Positions 34,819 to 42,924 of a DNA stretch of 58,849 nt are shown in pieces. The translations under genes were made by a program, and so were the position numbers. Positions within the stretch are counted from its first letter, which is position 1, and the number at the start of each line of letters is the position of its first letter. This stretch comes from Bacteroidales bacterium (GTDB lineage Bacteria > Bacteroidota > Bacteroidia > Bacteroidales > UBA932), in contig SUYY01000007.1 in the NCBI GenBank assembly GCA_015060205.1, positions 1 through 58,849 of the forward strand, given 5' to 3'. The notes under the pieces are model-generated. The model worked only from the letters and a program-made list of their open reading frames with translations. It was not told where the DNA came from and searched no databases.

Positions 34819-36285
34819 ATGAAGAAACTTCTTCCATTGATTTTCCTTTTTCTTCCGCTCTGCCTTTCGGGTGCTGATGCTGGAGAGCGTCCCTCATCGT
34901 GGCAGTTACAGTGGTCATCTTCTGCCCGAATTGGTGGCTCTTCCGGGAAATATATGCCGTATTTTGCCCGTACGGGAGAGGACGGAATCCTTCCGGTAAG
35001 GTCTTCGGGACTTCTTACGGCAGGAGCCAAGGTTTCCTATTCGGACATGAAAGGTTTCTTCTTTGACACCGAGGCTGCTCTTGCAGGCGCACTTGCGTTG
35101 AAAAGCCCTCTTTACGGAACCCCGGTATACGGTCTTGTGGACCGTCTGTATGTAAGCGGCGGCTGGAGGATGCTCCGGATGGATGTCGGGATGATTCCGA
35201 GGAGGGGAGAACTGGGGGACCTTTCCATTACAGGAGGAGACATGTTGATGTCCGGCAATGCCCGCAATCTTCCCGGAGTGAATCTGAGTTCAGACTGGAT
35301 ATATTTTGAAAAAGGTCATTGGGTGGGTATCAGAGGCAACCTTGCCCATTATCATCTTCTGGACAACAGAGTGGTGAAAGGTGCCATGCTCCACAACAAG
35401 GCGGTGGCGGTCAAATTCGCTCTCGGCAGAAAGGTGGAACTCATCGCCGGATTCGACCACTATGCCCATTGGGGAGGAGAAGGTCAGGCGGTATCTTTCA
35501 AAGACTATGTGAAGGTGTTTTTCGCAAAAAGAGGTGATTCATCAGACTCATGGTCGGACCAGAACAATGTCTTCGGAAACCATCTCGGCCGCGAATGGGC
35601 ACGTCTTGTCTGGCGGGCACGTCCATTCACGATGACATTCCAGTACGACAAGCCGTTCGAGGACAATTCGGGAATGAAATTTCAGAACTTCCCTGACGGA
35701 GTGTGGACTCTTCAGTTCGCCCTGAACGACAGGAAGGCATTCGTCACCGACATCACTTACGAATTCATAAACACCACATGGCAGTCAGGCGACAGACATG
35801 ACCGTCCTGCCACCGAGGAAGAAAAGGCAAAGCAGGACCCTTCAGATCCGTATTATGGGAGAATCGTACTCGGCGGTTGTGACAATTACTTCAATAACAG
35901 TCCATATGGCTCAGGTTGGACACATCATGGTAGGACAATGGGACTTCCGCTTCTTGTCCCATTTGCTCCGGATGCGGACGGTGTTGTCCGTGGTATCATG
36001 AGCAACAGGACCAGAGGACATAATCTTGGAATAGCCGGAGTGGCGTCAGGCAAGGTTCCATACAGGTTTAAGGCGGTCTTTACGGAAAACTTTGGAACCT
36101 ACAGCGGACCTCTGCCCTCCGTGCCCTGGCAACTCTCCCTTGCCCTCGAGGCTGATATCAAAGGAAGCCTTACCGGTCTTCCGGTTTCATTTTCTGCAGG
36201 TATTTACGGTGATATAGGAAAGTTATATCAGAACAGCGCCGGACTTACCTTCAGGATAACATATGCCGGCTCCCGACGTTTCTAG
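34819..36285 (+). CDS. Capsule assembly Wzi family outer-membrane protein
   Basis: A 488-residue protein with signal peptide MKKLLPLIFLFLPLCLSGADA and a beta-barrel of repeated amphipathic strands. Typical Wzi-family features are GGSSGKYMPYFARTGEDG, the RLYVSGGWRMLRMDVGM strand, GDMLMSGNARNLPGVN, DWIYFEKGHWVGIRGNLAHYH and a final RITYAGSRRF. In E. coli, Wzi anchors capsule polysaccharide at the surface; the Bacteroidota proteins are longer relatives. The start at MKKLL fits the signal peptide and sits directly after the -7 box. Its end overlaps the stop of the facing glycosyltransferase gene. The pair may reflect surface-polysaccharide work inserted into the hut region. Confidence 0.85.
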   Translation: MKKLLPLIFLFLPLCLSGADAGERPSSWQLQWSSSARIGGSSGKYMPYFARTGEDGILPVRSSGLLTAGAKVSYSDMKGFFFDTEAALAGALALKSPLYGTPVYGLVDRLYVSGGWRMLRMDVGMIPRRGELGDLSITGGDMLMSGNARNLPGVNLSSDWIYFEKGHWVGIRGNLAHYHLLDNRVVKGAMLHNKAVAVKFALGRKVELIAGFDHYAHWGGEGQAVSFKDYVKVFFAKRGDSSDSWSDQNNVFGNHLGREWARLVWRARPFTMTFQYDKPFEDNSGMKFQNFPDGVWTLQFALNDRKAFVTDITYEFINTTWQSGDRHDRPATEEEKAKQDPSDPYYGRIVLGGCDNYFNNSPYGSGWTHHGRTMGLPLLVPFAPDADGVVRGIMSNRTRGHNLGIAGVASGKVPYRFKAVFTENFGTYSGPLPSVPWQLSLALEADIKGSLTGLPVSFSAGIYGDIGKLYQNSAGLTFRITYAGSRRF

Positions 36286-37280
36286 ATGAATCCTGTCCTC
36301 TCAAGCCTCGTCTTTCTGGAAAAGAAAAGACGGAAAGTGAATATGAAGCGTATGCGGAATACTGTCAGATTGCGGTCTGCAAGGTATCTGAACCTGTATC
36401 TCCAGTCATATGTTCCAATGCTAAAATAAAGCACGTATATGATGAGGTCGAGGTATCTTCTGTCTTCTCCACTTATCCTGTCGTATTCTCTGGAACATTT
36501 CTCGAGCATCTTATGCAGGTCGGAGGTGTCTTCCTGGCATATGATGCCCCTGTCGAGAAGCCACCCGGTGATGAACCGGCGGTGTATATCCTTGAACAGT
36601 TCCTTCTGCTTCCTTCTTCCGGCAGAGGATATCTGTGAGTCGCTTTTCCTGTAGAGCAGCAGAGGCTCTTCCAGCGTGTGGATCCTGTGTCCCTTGAGAG
36701 TCAGATACTGCCACAGTTCGTAGTCCTGGGAATATATGTACGACTCATTGTAGAGAGGGTCCCTGAGTCCGAGAAGACTTCTTCGCATCATCACCGAAGG
36801 ATGCGCTATCACATTGGATATCACCAGAAGTGCCTGGTCCCTGTTTCTTCTGTATCTGTTTCTTCGGATTATATTTCCGTCCCTGTCGATTATATGTGCG
36901 TCAGTGGCGCATACACTTATATGTGGATGGGTGTCGAGATATGCCACCTGCCTCTCAAGCCTCTCCGGCAGGCATATGTCGTCGGCATCCATCCTCGCTA
37001 TATACATGCCTTCCGATAGGGCTATGGCCTTGTTGAACGACCGGGTGGGACCGATGTTCCGATCGTTGACATACAGCGTGATGCGGCTGTCCTTCTGCGA
37101 GGCGGCATTGACATATGCGATGCCCTCCTCATATTCCGGATTGTCGCATATAAGAATCAGTTCGAAGTCTCGGAATGTCTGATCCAGAATGGATTCCACA
37201 GAAAGCCGTATCCATTGCAACGGCTCTTTGCAGAAGCACATCACAATGGATACCTTAGGCTTGTATGCGGTTCGTGTCAT
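36282..37280 (-). CDS. Family 2 glycosyltransferase
   Basis: A 332-residue cytoplasmic or membrane-associated enzyme. The GT-A fold is shown by VSIVMCFCKEPLQWIRLSVESILDQTFRDFELILICDN, the sugar-nucleotide region NIGPTRSFNKAIALSEGMYIARMDADD with DxD-type Asp residues, and MRRSLLGLRDPLYNESYIYSQDYELW. The C-terminus has one weakly hydrophobic stretch (IRFIFTFRLFFS). It likely adds a sugar to a capsule, exopolysaccharide or glycoprotein chain; donor and acceptor are unknown. It lies 23 bp after hutU on the same strand and faces the Wzi-like gene, an odd place for it within histidine-degradation genes. Confidence 0.93.
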   Translation of the reverse strand: MTRTAYKPKVSIVMCFCKEPLQWIRLSVESILDQTFRDFELILICDNPEYEEGIAYVNAASQKDSRITLYVNDRNIGPTRSFNKAIALSEGMYIARMDADDICLPERLERQVAYLDTHPHISVCATDAHIIDRDGNIIRRNRYRRNRDQALLVISNVIAHPSVMMRRSLLGLRDPLYNESYIYSQDYELWQYLTLKGHRIHTLEEPLLLYRKSDSQISSAGRRKQKELFKDIHRRFITGWLLDRGIICQEDTSDLHKMLEKCSREYDRISGEDRRYLDLIIYVLYFSIGTYDWRYRFRYLADRNLTVFRIRFIFTFRLFFSRKTRLERTGFI

Positions 37281-37303
37281 GAAGGATGTCCGTGTGTCCG
37301 GGG

Positions 37304-39325
37304 TTATTTGAGGATGTCTCTGATCATGTCCTCGTCTGCAAAATTCGGCAGTGTGACCTTGAGTCCAGGAGTCCTTTCCATCTCTCTCCTGATGGCATTT
37401 ACCGCGCCCTCGTTACGTGCCCAACTGCGTCTTGCAATACCGTTGTTCACGTCCCAGAGAAGCATTTCCCTTATATGACGGTCAGAATCTCCGCTTCCGT
37501 CTATCACCATTCCGAATCCTCCGTTCATCACTTCTCCCCAGCCTACGCCGCCTCCGTTGTGGATGGAAACCCATGTCGCTCCACGGAAACCGTCGCCTAT
37601 GACATTGTGCACCGCCATATCTGCACAGAACTGCGATCCGTCATATATGTTGGATGTCTCGCGGAAAGGAGAGTCTGTGCCGGACACGTCATGGTGGTCC
37701 CTTCCGAGGACTATAGGTGCGGAAATCTCGCCGTTACGGATAGCCTCGTTGAATGCAAGGGCAATCTTCGTACGTCCTTCGCAGTCTGCATAAAGGATAC
37801 GTGCCTGCGAGCCGACCACAAGATTGTTCGCTCCCGCTTCCTCTATCCATCTGATGTTGTCCATCATCTGGCCCCGTATTTCCTCAGGAGCCTGTTCCAT
37901 GATCTCACGCAGAACCCTTGCTGCAATCTCGTCCGACTTGGCAAGGTCTTCGGCATTCTGGGACATGCACACCCATCTGAACGGTCCGAATCCGTAGTCG
38001 AAGAAGAGTGGTCCCATGATGTCCTGTACATAAGACGGATAGCGGAACCTGCCGTCTTCTCCCATCACATCAGCACCGGCGCGCGATGCCTCCAGAAGGA
38101 ATGCATTGCCATAGTCGAAGAAGTACATTCCTTTGTCTGACAGTGCGTTGATCGCTTTGGCATGCCTGCGGAGAGATTCCCTTACACATTCCTTGAATCG
38201 TTCAGGTTCCTCTGCCATCATCGTCTTGGATTCTTCATATGAATATCCCACAGGGTAATATCCTCCTGCCCATGGGTTGTGGAGAGATGTCTGGTCGGAA
38301 CCGAGGTCCACATGGATATCCTCTTCTGCAAGCCTCTCCCAAAGGTCCACCACATTGCCCTCATATGCAAGTGACACCACCTCTTTGTTCTCGACAGCCT
38401 TTCTTATCCTGCCTATCAGGTCGTCAAGGTCGGAATGAATCTCGTCCACCCATCCCTGCTCATATCTCTTGCGTGCAGCCAGAGGGTTGATTTCCGCCAC
38501 CACGCTCACCACACCTGAGATCACTCCTGCCTTAGGCTGTGCTCCCGACATTCCGCCTAGACCTGCAGTTACGAAGAGCATTCCCTTCATATTCTCCTGA
38601 GTGCCTTCAAGTCCGCGTGCCTGAAGTTTCTTGCGTGCAGCGTTCATTACGGTGATGGTGGTGCCGTGAACGATACCCTGAGGGCCTATGTACATATATG
38701 AGCCTGCAGTCATCTGACCGTACTGCGACACTCCCAGTGCGTTGAATTTCTCCCAGTGGTCCTGCTTCGAATAATTCGGAATCACCATTCCGTTGGTCAC
38801 TATCACCCTCGGAGCATCCTTATGACTCGGGAAAAGACCCAGAGGATGACCTGAGTACATCACAAGTGTCTGCTCGTCAGTCATCTGTGCCAGATATTGC
38901 ATGACGAGACGATATTGTGCCCAGTTCTGGAAAACCGCTCCGTTACCTCCGTAGGTGATCAGTTCGTGAGGATGCTGAGCCACCCTGTAGTCCAGATTGT
39001 TCTGGATCATGGCCATTATCGCCGCAGCCTGCCTTGACTTTGCAGGATATTCATCCAGAGGACGGGCATACATAGGATAATCAGGACGGAAACGGTACAT
39101 ATAAATTCGTCCATATTCCTTGAGTTCCCTTGCAAACTCTTCTGCAAGTGTCTTGTGGTGTTCCTCAGGAAAATATCTCAATGCATTCTTTATGGCGAGG
39201 ACCTTTTCCTCTGCGCTCAGGATGTCCTTGCGTTTCGGAGCATGGTTGATGTCCGGGTCATAGGGTTTCGGTTCCGGAAGAATGGTCGGAATACCTTCCA
39301 GGATGTCTTTTTGAAATGCGTTCAT
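37304..39325 (-). CDS. hutU: Urocanate hydratase
   Basis: A 673-residue NAD-dependent enzyme that converts urocanate to imidazolonepropionate. Clear marks are ITYGGNGAVFQNWAQYRL, LVMYSGHPLGLFPSH, FVTAGLGGMSGAQPKA (NAD-binding Gly-rich loop), DQTSLHNPWAGGYYPVGYSYEES, FRWVCMSQNAEDLAKSD and IHNGGGVGWGEVMNGGFGMVIDG. The length fits the longer eukaryote-like form common in Bacteroidota, not the 550-residue proteobacterial form. I chose MNAFQKDILEGIPT as start; the earlier in-frame ATG is inside the terminator region. It lies between ftcD and the glycosyltransferase gene. Confidence 0.96.
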   Translation of the reverse strand: MNAFQKDILEGIPTILPEPKPYDPDINHAPKRKDILSAEEKVLAIKNALRYFPEEHHKTLAEEFARELKEYGRIYMYRFRPDYPMYARPLDEYPAKSRQAAAIMAMIQNNLDYRVAQHPHELITYGGNGAVFQNWAQYRLVMQYLAQMTDEQTLVMYSGHPLGLFPSHKDAPRVIVTNGMVIPNYSKQDHWEKFNALGVSQYGQMTAGSYMYIGPQGIVHGTTITVMNAARKKLQARGLEGTQENMKGMLFVTAGLGGMSGAQPKAGVISGVVSVVAEINPLAARKRYEQGWVDEIHSDLDDLIGRIRKAVENKEVVSLAYEGNVVDLWERLAEEDIHVDLGSDQTSLHNPWAGGYYPVGYSYEESKTMMAEEPERFKECVRESLRRHAKAINALSDKGMYFFDYGNAFLLEASRAGADVMGEDGRFRYPSYVQDIMGPLFFDYGFGPFRWVCMSQNAEDLAKSDEIAARVLREIMEQAPEEIRGQMMDNIRWIEEAGANNLVVGSQARILYADCEGRTKIALAFNEAIRNGEISAPIVLGRDHHDVSGTDSPFRETSNIYDGSQFCADMAVHNVIGDGFRGATWVSIHNGGGVGWGEVMNGGFGMVIDGSGDSDRHIREMLLWDVNNGIARRSWARNEGAVNAIRREMERTPGLKVTLPNFADEDMIRDILK

Positions 39326-39357
39326 TATGTATCTGGTAATCAGTTGTTTATCGAAAT

Positions 39358-39383
39358 AAAGGTGCGTAAAATGGCGCACCTTT
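39358..39383 (-). terminator. Intrinsic terminator after ftcD
   Basis: A perfect 9-bp stem (AAAGGTGCG with CGCACCTTT) and 8-nt loop lies 37 bp after the ftcD stop, followed on the minus strand by ATTTCG. The T-run is weak, so some transcription may pass into hutU, which has no clear -7 box of its own. Confidence 0.7.
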
Positions 39384-39420
39384 AAGTGGCTAATTGTTTG
39401 AAAGTCAGTATTTTAGGATT

Positions 39421-41151
39421 TCAGGCGATTTTGCTGTTCACGATTTCGAGAACCTGCGCTTCCGCCTGTACTGCCTTCTCCGCGATTTCAGAGGCCTCGG
39501 CACAGAGACGATCAGCAGCCTGACGGTCAGAAAGTCCTGCAGCATTGATCCGTACGTTGAGTTGGGCGCCAAGGACTGCGCTTCTGGCTGCAAGTGCTCC
39601 CACTCCGGCATCGCTTACGGAATTAGGATTGCCATGCGAAGCCATCGCACCTGCCAGTTCAAAAACTTCATATGCAGCCTTCATTGTCTTGAGAGGAACC
39701 TCTGTGGCATATAGGGTAGCCTCTTCAAGTGCTTCGGCGCGAGCCTTCTTTTCTTCATCGGAACCTTTAGGCATTCCGAGTGCGGCCATTATCCTGTCAA
39801 AGGCAGCGGTGTCCTCGTCTACAAGCGAGAGAAGTCTGCTCATGATAGCCTGGCCCTTGTCTGCCCAGTCCGAGAACTCTTTCCACCTGTCGTCCCAGCC
39901 AGCCTTATGTGAAGACAGGTTCGCCACCATGGTACCGAGTGCCGCACCGAGCGCACCCATATATGCCGATATAGAGCCACCTCCCGGTGCAGGAGATTCG
40001 GATGCAGTTTCCAGGGCGAATCCCTTGCAGGTCATTCTCACCAGGCGTTCACGTGATGCGGCCTCGGCTTCATCTTCGACGAGATATTCGATTACCTTCT
40101 CCTTCGGATTGAACGGTTTCAGGTCATCCAGTCCCATCGACTTGATGGCGATCTTCATAATCTCATCCTCTGAAATACCTGTCGACCTGTGCTGCTTTTC
40201 GAGGAAATATCTTCCGGCCTCGATTAGTGTGCGCTTAGGAACGAGACCAACTATTTCGGTTCCCGTCACCCTCAGACCTCTTGCCTGTGCTGCACGGCAT
40301 ACTTCGTCGAATGCGACATGGAGTGGGGTGGTGTTGATGTCAGTGATGTTCATCGATACCTGGGCGATGCCGTATTCGTCTATGAACCAGCCGATTGCCT
40401 TACATCCCTTGAGTGTACCCGGAATCATCACCGTGTTGCCGTCTGCATCCTTCACTATCTTTCCGGTGATAGGATTGCCTTCTCTTTTCGGACGACCTTT
40501 TTCCCTGACATCGAATGCAACCGCATTGGCGCGACGTGTGGATGTGGTGTTGAGATTATAATTCACCGCAATCAGGAAATCCCTTGCTCCCACGTTTGTG
40601 GCTCCGCTGAATGCCGCCTTTTCTGTGAATGTATCCGGTCCGAAGTCAGGCTTGCGCTCAGGGTTTCCTATCTTTTCAGGAAGTGCCTCATATTCGCCGG
40701 CGCGGCAAACTGCAAGATTCTTTCTTTCAGGTTTATATGCTGCAGATTCATAGCAGTAGCATGGTATCTCAAGTTCGTCATATATCCTCTTGGCCAGCGA
40801 GCGTGCAAGTTCTCCGCATTCTTCAAGGGTGATACCGGATATAGGAATGAGAGGAAGCACATCAGTGGCTCCTGAACGGGGATGTGCGCCGTGGTGCTGC
40901 CTCATGTCTATCAGTTCTCCTGCCTTTTTCACTCCCTGGAATGCAGCCTCCAGAACAGCCTCGGGACTTCCGACGAAAGTCACGACGGTACGGTTTGTAG
41001 CCTCGCCCGGGTCCACATCCAGGACCTTCACTCCGGGTCTGTCGCAGACCGCATCCCTTCCTCCTTTTTCAATAGCAGCCACAATGGCGCCGATCACTTC
41101 CATATTGCGTCCTTCACTGAAGTTAGGTACGCACTCGATGATTCTTTCCAT
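39421..41151 (-). CDS. ftcD: Fused glutamate formimidoyltransferase / formimidoyl-THF cyclodeaminase
   Basis: A 576-residue bifunctional enzyme. Residues 1-330 are the formiminotransferase (IIECVPNFSEGRN, PGEATNRTVVTFVGSPEAV, MRQHHGAHPRSGATDVLPLIPI, ARDFLIAVNYNLNTT, VSMNITDINTTPLHVAFDEV). Residues about 355-576 are the helical cyclodeaminase (SPAPGGGSISAYMGALGAALGTMVANL, EDTAAFDRIMAALGMPKG, NPNSVSDAGVGALAARSAV). It moves the formimino group of the histidine-breakdown product to tetrahydrofolate and then releases ammonia, giving methenyl-THF. The fused form is the animal-like one also common in Bacteroidota. The start is at MERIIECVPNFSEG. It links histidine use to the folate pool that fhs and purH draw on. 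Confidence 0.96.
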   Translation of the reverse strand: MERIIECVPNFSEGRNMEVIGAIVAAIEKGGRDAVCDRPGVKVLDVDPGEATNRTVVTFVGSPEAVLEAAFQGVKKAGELIDMRQHHGAHPRSGATDVLPLIPISGITLEECGELARSLAKRIYDELEIPCYCYESAAYKPERKNLAVCRAGEYEALPEKIGNPERKPDFGPDTFTEKAAFSGATNVGARDFLIAVNYNLNTTSTRRANAVAFDVREKGRPKREGNPITGKIVKDADGNTVMIPGTLKGCKAIGWFIDEYGIAQVSMNITDINTTPLHVAFDEVCRAAQARGLRVTGTEIVGLVPKRTLIEAGRYFLEKQHRSTGISEDEIMKIAIKSMGLDDLKPFNPKEKVIEYLVEDEAEAASRERLVRMTCKGFALETASESPAPGGGSISAYMGALGAALGTMVANLSSHKAGWDDRWKEFSDWADKGQAIMSRLLSLVDEDTAAFDRIMAALGMPKGSDEEKKARAEALEEATLYATEVPLKTMKAAYEVFELAGAMASHGNPNSVSDAGVGALAARSAVLGAQLNVRINAAGLSDRQAADRLCAEASEIAEKAVQAEAQVLEIVNSKIA

Positions 41152-41156
41152 ATATC

Positions 41157-41212
41157 GAAAAATTAATAAGCCCATAAAGATAGTGATTATTTTCTATCTT
41201 CATGGACTTATT
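41157..41212 (-). terminator. Long hairpin terminator at the end of the sialoglycan operon
   Basis: On the minus strand AATAAG-CCAT-AAGATAG-type arms of about 19 positions with two mismatches pair across a 10-nt loop and are followed by TTAATTTTTC. It begins 17 bp after the sulfatase stop and ends just before the ftcD start, separating the two operons. Confidence 0.8.
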
Positions 41213-41228
41213 CTTTCAAAAGGATGTA

Positions 41229-42908
41229 TCATTCTCCCAGAAGGCTCCAGTCGACCACATTGTGCGCCCTTGCCCATTCATCCCATAAGGCGGCAAGTTC
41301 CTTCACGGTTTCAGGATGTTCCGATGCCAGATTTTCAGTTTCAGTACAGTCTTCTTCAAGGTTGTACAGTTCCCAACCTCCGTTTTCAGGATATGGTCTC
41401 ATCGAACTCCAGGTTCCTGGAAATTCGGAAACCAGTTTCCAGTGTCCTTTCCTGACAGCGCGGTTCCCTTCATGCTCCCAGAAAAGGGTGCGCTCGGGGT
41501 CAAAGTCATCACTGTCAATGGATTTCAGGAAACTTTGCCCTTCATATGGCATTGTCTTCATTCCTCTGATTTCTTCCGGATATGTGCCAGAGGAAATCTC
41601 CATCAGAGTCGGCATGAAGTCGAGGATGCTGTATATCCCGTGTCTGAATCCGCCTTTGTCTTTGATCCTGTCTCCCCAGGACAATATCATCGGGGTATGT
41701 ATGCCTCCTTCATGTACCCAACTCTTGAACCTCTTGTACGGGGTGACTGACAGATGTGCCCATTGGGGACCATAACTGCCGTATGTGTCGTCCGGTCCCG
41801 GTGCGATTTCCGGAAAATCTCCGGCCCTCACAGGTCTTCCGTCCTTGGTGTGGGACGGAATCATCGGGTCTGACCAAGGTGTGCCGAGACGCTCTACGGT
41901 ATTGTCCAGATGGCCTTCTGCCGAGGCGCCGTTGTCGGACAGGAAGATGACTATGGTGTTGTTAACTTCTCCCGTTTTCCTGAGAGTACCGACAATCTTT
42001 CCGATGCCCTCGTCCATCTGCTCGACCATTGCGGCGAATGTCTCCATGCGTCTCTGCTGCCAGTCCTTTTCCGGATCGTCCTTCCAGTCGTGGCACATAG
42101 GGTCCTTGGCGGGCAGTACAGCGTTCTGCGGAAGTACACCCAAGGTCTTCATTCTCTCGAAACGCCTCACCCTCAAGGAATCCCAGCCTTCGGAGTATGT
42201 CCCGTCATATCTTTCGATATATTCCTCTCTGGCATGAAGAGGGTAGTGGGGTGCAGTGAATGCCACATACAGGAAGAAAGGGCGGTCCCGGTCCATCTCC
42301 TCTATATAACTGCTTGCCATACCTGCTATCTGCTCGGTATAATAGTAGTCTCCTTCCGCAGGAGCGGGATCGTTTCCCTCATACAGACATTTGGGATTCC
42401 AGAAACTGCCATGTCCGGTGAGGGTCCCGTAGAATCTTTTGAATCCTCTCTGAAGAGGCCAGTCCTTCTTTGTCCCCTCGGGGTCGATATCATGGCTCAC
42501 ATGCCATTTACCTGTCATCGCTGTCTGATAACCGGCGTCTTGCAGCATTTCCGCTATTGTGACTGCGTTGTCCGCTATTCTGCCTCTATATGCCGGAAGA
42601 CCTCTGTCCTTGACCATATGGCCGACTCCTGCCGAATGAGGATACAGACCGGTCATAAGGCATGAACGGGAAGGACAACTTCTGGCGGAATTGTAGAAGT
42701 TGAGGTATCTCAGACCGTTGTCTGCCAGAGAGTCGATGTTAGGGGTGTTTATCTCACCACCATAGCAGCCGGCGTCACTGTAGCCAAGGTCATCAGCAAG
42801 AATGAGGACTACATTGGGCCTTTCGTCTTCAGGCGCCTGAGCGCAGGAGGCAACTGCCGCAGCAGTTGCCCCCGCAAGATATAGTCCGGACAGATTACCT
42901 GTCTTCAT
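41229..42908 (-). CDS. Ser-type S1-family sulfatase, lipoprotein signal
   Basis: A 559-residue protein with a lipobox (AAAVASC, Cys22). The alkaline-phosphatase-like sulfatase fold shows NVVLILADDLGYSDAGCYGG (metal Asp pair), then SARSCPSRSCLMTGLYPHSAG. In the C/S-x-P-x-R-x4-T-G signature the catalytic place is Ser77, with Cys78 at the next position, so formylglycine would be made from Ser by an anSME-type radical SAM enzyme; no such gene is in the window. Further marks are MTGKWHVS, FLYVAFTAPHYPLH, FLSDNGASAEGHL and KDGRPVRAGDFPE. It closes the seven-gene operon and would remove sulfate esters that block host glycan chains. The exact sulfate position is unknown. Confidence 0.93.
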   Translation of the reverse strand: MKTGNLSGLYLAGATAAAVASCAQAPEDERPNVVLILADDLGYSDAGCYGGEINTPNIDSLADNGLRYLNFYNSARSCPSRSCLMTGLYPHSAGVGHMVKDRGLPAYRGRIADNAVTIAEMLQDAGYQTAMTGKWHVSHDIDPEGTKKDWPLQRGFKRFYGTLTGHGSFWNPKCLYEGNDPAPAEGDYYYTEQIAGMASSYIEEMDRDRPFFLYVAFTAPHYPLHAREEYIERYDGTYSEGWDSLRVRRFERMKTLGVLPQNAVLPAKDPMCHDWKDDPEKDWQQRRMETFAAMVEQMDEGIGKIVGTLRKTGEVNNTIVIFLSDNGASAEGHLDNTVERLGTPWSDPMIPSHTKDGRPVRAGDFPEIAPGPDDTYGSYGPQWAHLSVTPYKRFKSWVHEGGIHTPMILSWGDRIKDKGGFRHGIYSILDFMPTLMEISSGTYPEEIRGMKTMPYEGQSFLKSIDSDDFDPERTLFWEHEGNRAVRKGHWKLVSEFPGTWSSMRPYPENGGWELYNLEEDCTETENLASEHPETVKELAALWDEWARAHNVVDWSLLGE

Positions 42909-42924
42909 AACGGTTCAGTGAATA

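Noticed and set aside
42646..42700. Reading the sulfatase motif as Cys-type because of CPSR
   Set aside because: The C/S-x-P-x-R spacing needs the residue before the Cys; that is Ser77. CPSR has no spacer residue between Cys and Pro.
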